Of a DNA stretch of 5,546 bases, positions 3,666 through 5,546 are shown one piece after another (the stretch's first letter is position 1; each line of letters starts with the position of its first letter). Source of the DNA: Pseudomonadota bacterium (GTDB lineage Bacteria; Desulfobacterota; Anaeroferrophillalia; Anaeroferrophillales; Tharpellaceae); NCBI GenBank assembly GCA_015486505.1, contig WFRP01000237.1:1-5546 (forward strand), in the 5' to 3' direction. The notes beneath the pieces are model-generated. The model ran no database searches. It was not told where the DNA came from and worked only from the letters and a program-made list of their open reading frames with translations. The position numbers and the translations under genes were made by a program.

Positions 3666-5342
3666 ATGTTTACAAAAGAGAGTGTTGCGAGAGTTGCGGA
3701 GCGTCATCAGGAGTGGAACAGACTTCTGGCCAAGAAGCTGGAAGAAGCCCCGGAGCGGTTTGAACGTTTCTCAACGGTCTCGGATGAAGAGATTAAAAAT
3801 ATCTATACTCCGGAAGATATCGAGAATCTTGATTATGAGAAAGATCTCGGCTTCCCCGGTCAGTTTCCTTATACGCGCGGGGTGCAGGCGAGTATGTATC
3901 GCGGCCGCCTCTGGACCATGCGTCAGTTTGCCGGAATGGGCGGGGCCGAAGAGAGCAATGCCCGTTTTCATTATCTGATGGATCACGGTGAAACCGGCTT
4001 GAGTACGGCTTTCGATATGCCGACATTGATGGGTTATGATTCCGACAGCCCGATGTCGTTGGGCGAGGTTGGTAAATGCGGGGTCGCGGTCGATACGATC
4101 GCCGATATGGATATCCTGTTTGCGGGTATTCCCATGGAAAAAGTTACAACCTCAATGACCATCAATCCGCCGGCGGCGATTATGCTGGCGATGTATATTG
4201 CCACGGCCGAGAAAAAAGGGGTAAGTCGCGATAAAATCGGCGGCACTATCCAGAATGATATGCTCAAAGAGTTTATCGCCCAGAAGACCTTTATGCTGCC
4301 GCCGGAGCCGTCAATGCGGATTATTACGGATACGGTGGAATTCTGCACCAAAGAAGTTCCGCGTTGGAACACAATCAGTATCAGCGGTTATCACATTCGC
4401 GAGGCCGGTTCAACCGCGGTGCAGGAGTTGGCGTTTACAATTGCCGATGGTATTGGTTACGTTCAGGCCTGTGTGGATCGCGGTTTGAATGTCGATGATT
4501 TCGCGCCGCGGCTTTCCTTCTTTTTCAATGCCCATGTTGATTTCTTTGAAGAGGTGGCCAAGTACCGGGCCGCCCGCCGGATGTGGGCCCGGATTATGCG
4601 CGATCGTTTCGGGGCCAAAAATCCGAAATCGATGCTGCTGCGCTTTCATACCCAGACTGCGGGCTGTTCCCTGACCGCCCAGCAGCCTTACAATAATGTC
4701 GTGCGAACCGCATTTCAGGCGCTATCTTCGGTCCTCGGCGGCACCCAGTCGCTACACACCAATTCACTTGATGAAACCCTCTCGCTGCCGACGGAACACG
4801 CCGTAATGATCGCTTTGCGGACCCAGCAGATTATTGGGGAAGAGATCGGGGTGACAAATACGATTGATCCGTTGGCCGGCTCTTATTTCGTTGAAGCTCT
4901 GACTGATGAAATGGAAGAGAAAGCACTGGCTTATATCAGTAAAATTGATGATATGGGCGGCATCTTAAAAGCGATTGATGTCGGTTTCCCGCAGAAAGAG
5001 ATTGCCGATGCCGCCTTTAATTATCAGCGGCAGATTGATGAATGCGAAAAAACCATCGTCGGAGTCAACAAGTACCGGATGGATGAAACGATTAAGGTTG
5101 ACCTTCTGACGATTGATCCGGCGGTTGAAAAACGTCAGTGTCAACGTCTGGCCAGGGTTAAAGCCGAGCGGGATTCCGCCAAAGTTGAAGCCTGTCTCAA
5201 CGCGATTGAGACCGCGGCCCGGGGAAGCGACAACCTGATGCCGCATCTGATAGAAGCGGTCAAATCCTATGTTTCGCTTCAGGAAATCTGTGACTGCTGG
5301 CGCAAGGTTTACGGTCGTTACAGCGACCCCGGAATGTTTTAG
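3666..5342 (+). CDS. icmA: Coenzyme B12-dependent acyl-CoA mutase large subunit, isobutyryl-CoA mutase type
   Basis: A 558-residue TIM-barrel substrate-binding subunit of the methylmalonyl-CoA mutase superfamily. It stops at the end of the barrel and linker and lacks the C-terminal B12-binding domain, so it needs a separate small subunit that is not in the window. Family blocks are FPYTRGVQASMYRGRLWTMR (67-86), GLSTAFDMPTLMGYDSD (111-127), GTIQNDMLKEF (193-203), SISGYHIREAG (238-248, His243 equivalent to His244 of Propionibacterium MutB), APRLSFFFNAH (280-290) and GGTQSLHTNSLDE (358-370). By alignment with MutB, specificity residues Tyr89 and Arg207 are Phe88 and Gln206 here, the pair known from isobutyryl-CoA mutase (Phe80/Gln198). 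The likely reaction is isobutyryl-CoA to and from n-butyryl-CoA through a 5'-deoxyadenosyl radical. 2-Hydroxyisobutyryl-CoA mutase normally has Ile at the first position. The last base of the TAG stop is the first base of repeat A5. Confidence 0.85.
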   Translation: MFTKESVARVAERHQEWNRLLAKKLEEAPERFERFSTVSDEEIKNIYTPEDIENLDYEKDLGFPGQFPYTRGVQASMYRGRLWTMRQFAGMGGAEESNARFHYLMDHGETGLSTAFDMPTLMGYDSDSPMSLGEVGKCGVAVDTIADMDILFAGIPMEKVTTSMTINPPAAIMLAMYIATAEKKGVSRDKIGGTIQNDMLKEFIAQKTFMLPPEPSMRIITDTVEFCTKEVPRWNTISISGYHIREAGSTAVQELAFTIADGIGYVQACVDRGLNVDDFAPRLSFFFNAHVDFFEEVAKYRAARRMWARIMRDRFGAKNPKSMLLRFHTQTAGCSLTAQQPYNNVVRTAFQALSSVLGGTQSLHTNSLDETLSLPTEHAVMIALRTQQIIGEEIGVTNTIDPLAGSYFVEALTDEMEEKALAYISKIDDMGGILKAIDVGFPQKEIADAAFNYQRQIDECEKTIVGVNKYRMDETIKVDLLTIDPAVEKRQCQRLARVKAERDSAKVEACLNAIETAARGSDNLMPHLIEAVKSYVSLQEICDCWRKVYGRYSDPGMF

Positions 5343-5411
5343 TACCTTACAGGTTATTTTCTGTACCAAAAAACAAGATTTAATAATCAGAAAATGTTCT
5401 GATAAGAGTAC
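5342..5411 (+). repeat. Repeat module A, copy A5, overlapping the mutase stop codon
   Basis: Identical over 70 bases to A1 although more than 5 kb away. Its first G completes the TAG stop codon (5340-5342). As in the arrays, the preceding bases are TTA, so the module appears to follow TTA both after genes and after module B. It would be transcribed at the 3' end of the operon message. Confidence 0.9.
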
Positions 5412-5490
5412 TTATTTGCGACCAGCGGAAGTGCCCTTGGGGTACGGGCCGAAAGGCTCCGTTTGGGTTGCGGGATTTGTTCCCGCATTA
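5412..5490 (+). repeat. Repeat module B, long form, copy B5
   Basis: Seventy-nine bases, roughly ten differences from B4. The GGGCC/GGCTC hairpin (5446-5450 with 5455-5459) closes a GAAA loop; GCGGGA (5470-5475) pairs with TCCCGC (5481-5486). It is followed directly by another A module, giving the tandem order A-B-A. Confidence 0.87.
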
Positions 5491-5546
5491 GTACCTTACA
5501 GGTTATTTTCTTGTTTTAAAACAAGAAAATGTTCTGATAAGAGTAC
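5491..5546 (+). repeat. Repeat module A, 56-bp fully palindromic variant, copy A6
   Basis: Standard outer arms but with the A/T-rich loop replaced by a perfect palindrome (TTCTTGTTTT followed by AAAACAAGAA), so the hairpin has almost no loop. It ends GAGTAC on the last base of the window; a further module B is expected just outside. Confidence 0.85.

Noticed and set aside
4965..5369. 134-codon minus-strand frame over the end of the mutase
   Set aside because: It is antisense to conserved coding sequence and would begin in repeat A5; no family pattern.

Overview
The window looks like accessory DNA of an anaerobic bacterium, most likely a Desulfobacterota-type (deltaproteobacterial) organism. 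The evidence is an acyl-CoA dehydrogenase next to a B12-dependent acyl-CoA mutase, a VapBC-type toxin-antitoxin pair, and a dense population of small palindromic repeats with a decayed RAYT-type transposase. Taxonomy is inferred from gene content and style only, not from a marker gene.

Layout. Positions 1-123 hold one copy of a two-part palindromic repeat, called here module A (about 70 bp, ends GTAC...GTAC) plus module B (53 or about 78 bp, ends in a GCGGGA/TCCCGC hairpin). A bidirectional intrinsic terminator follows at 131-170. On the minus strand, 209-388 is the tail of an unrecognised gene with an internal TGA, cut off by a 521-bp element (399-919). That element has perfect 18-bp terminal inverted repeats and carries an inverted array of the same modules in the order B-A-B-A. 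Positions 1003-1695 hold a promoter, a Phd/YefM-like antitoxin and a PIN-domain toxin overlapping by 4 nt. Positions 1703-1917 (minus) are an internally deleted RAYT-like transposase, and two copies of an AATAAATCTGT(C/T)CCC repeat lie beyond its 5' end. Positions 2063-2264 are intergenic, with a possible operator and promoter.

The main metabolic unit is 2424-5342. It contains a short-chain acyl-CoA dehydrogenase (382 aa) and the large subunit of a coenzyme B12 mutase (558 aa, no B12-binding domain). The mutase would usually be annotated methylmalonyl-CoA mutase. At the two positions that decide acyl specificity it has Phe88 and Gln206, the isobutyryl-CoA mutase pair, rather than the Tyr/Arg of methylmalonyl-CoA mutase. 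The two genes therefore probably interconvert butyryl-CoA and isobutyryl-CoA and oxidise one of them. The small B12-binding subunit is not in the window and may lie beyond the right edge.

This two-gene cassette is bracketed by A-B units in the same orientation. The upstream unit ends 11 bp before the dehydrogenase ATG and contributes to its Shine-Dalgarno. The downstream unit starts on the last base of the mutase stop codon and continues as A-B-A to the window end. Five module B copies can each form a small hairpin capped by a GNRA-like loop in spite of sequence changes. This hints that the repeat is kept for its folded (RNA or single-stranded DNA) structure, and it is the best candidate here for something not yet described.
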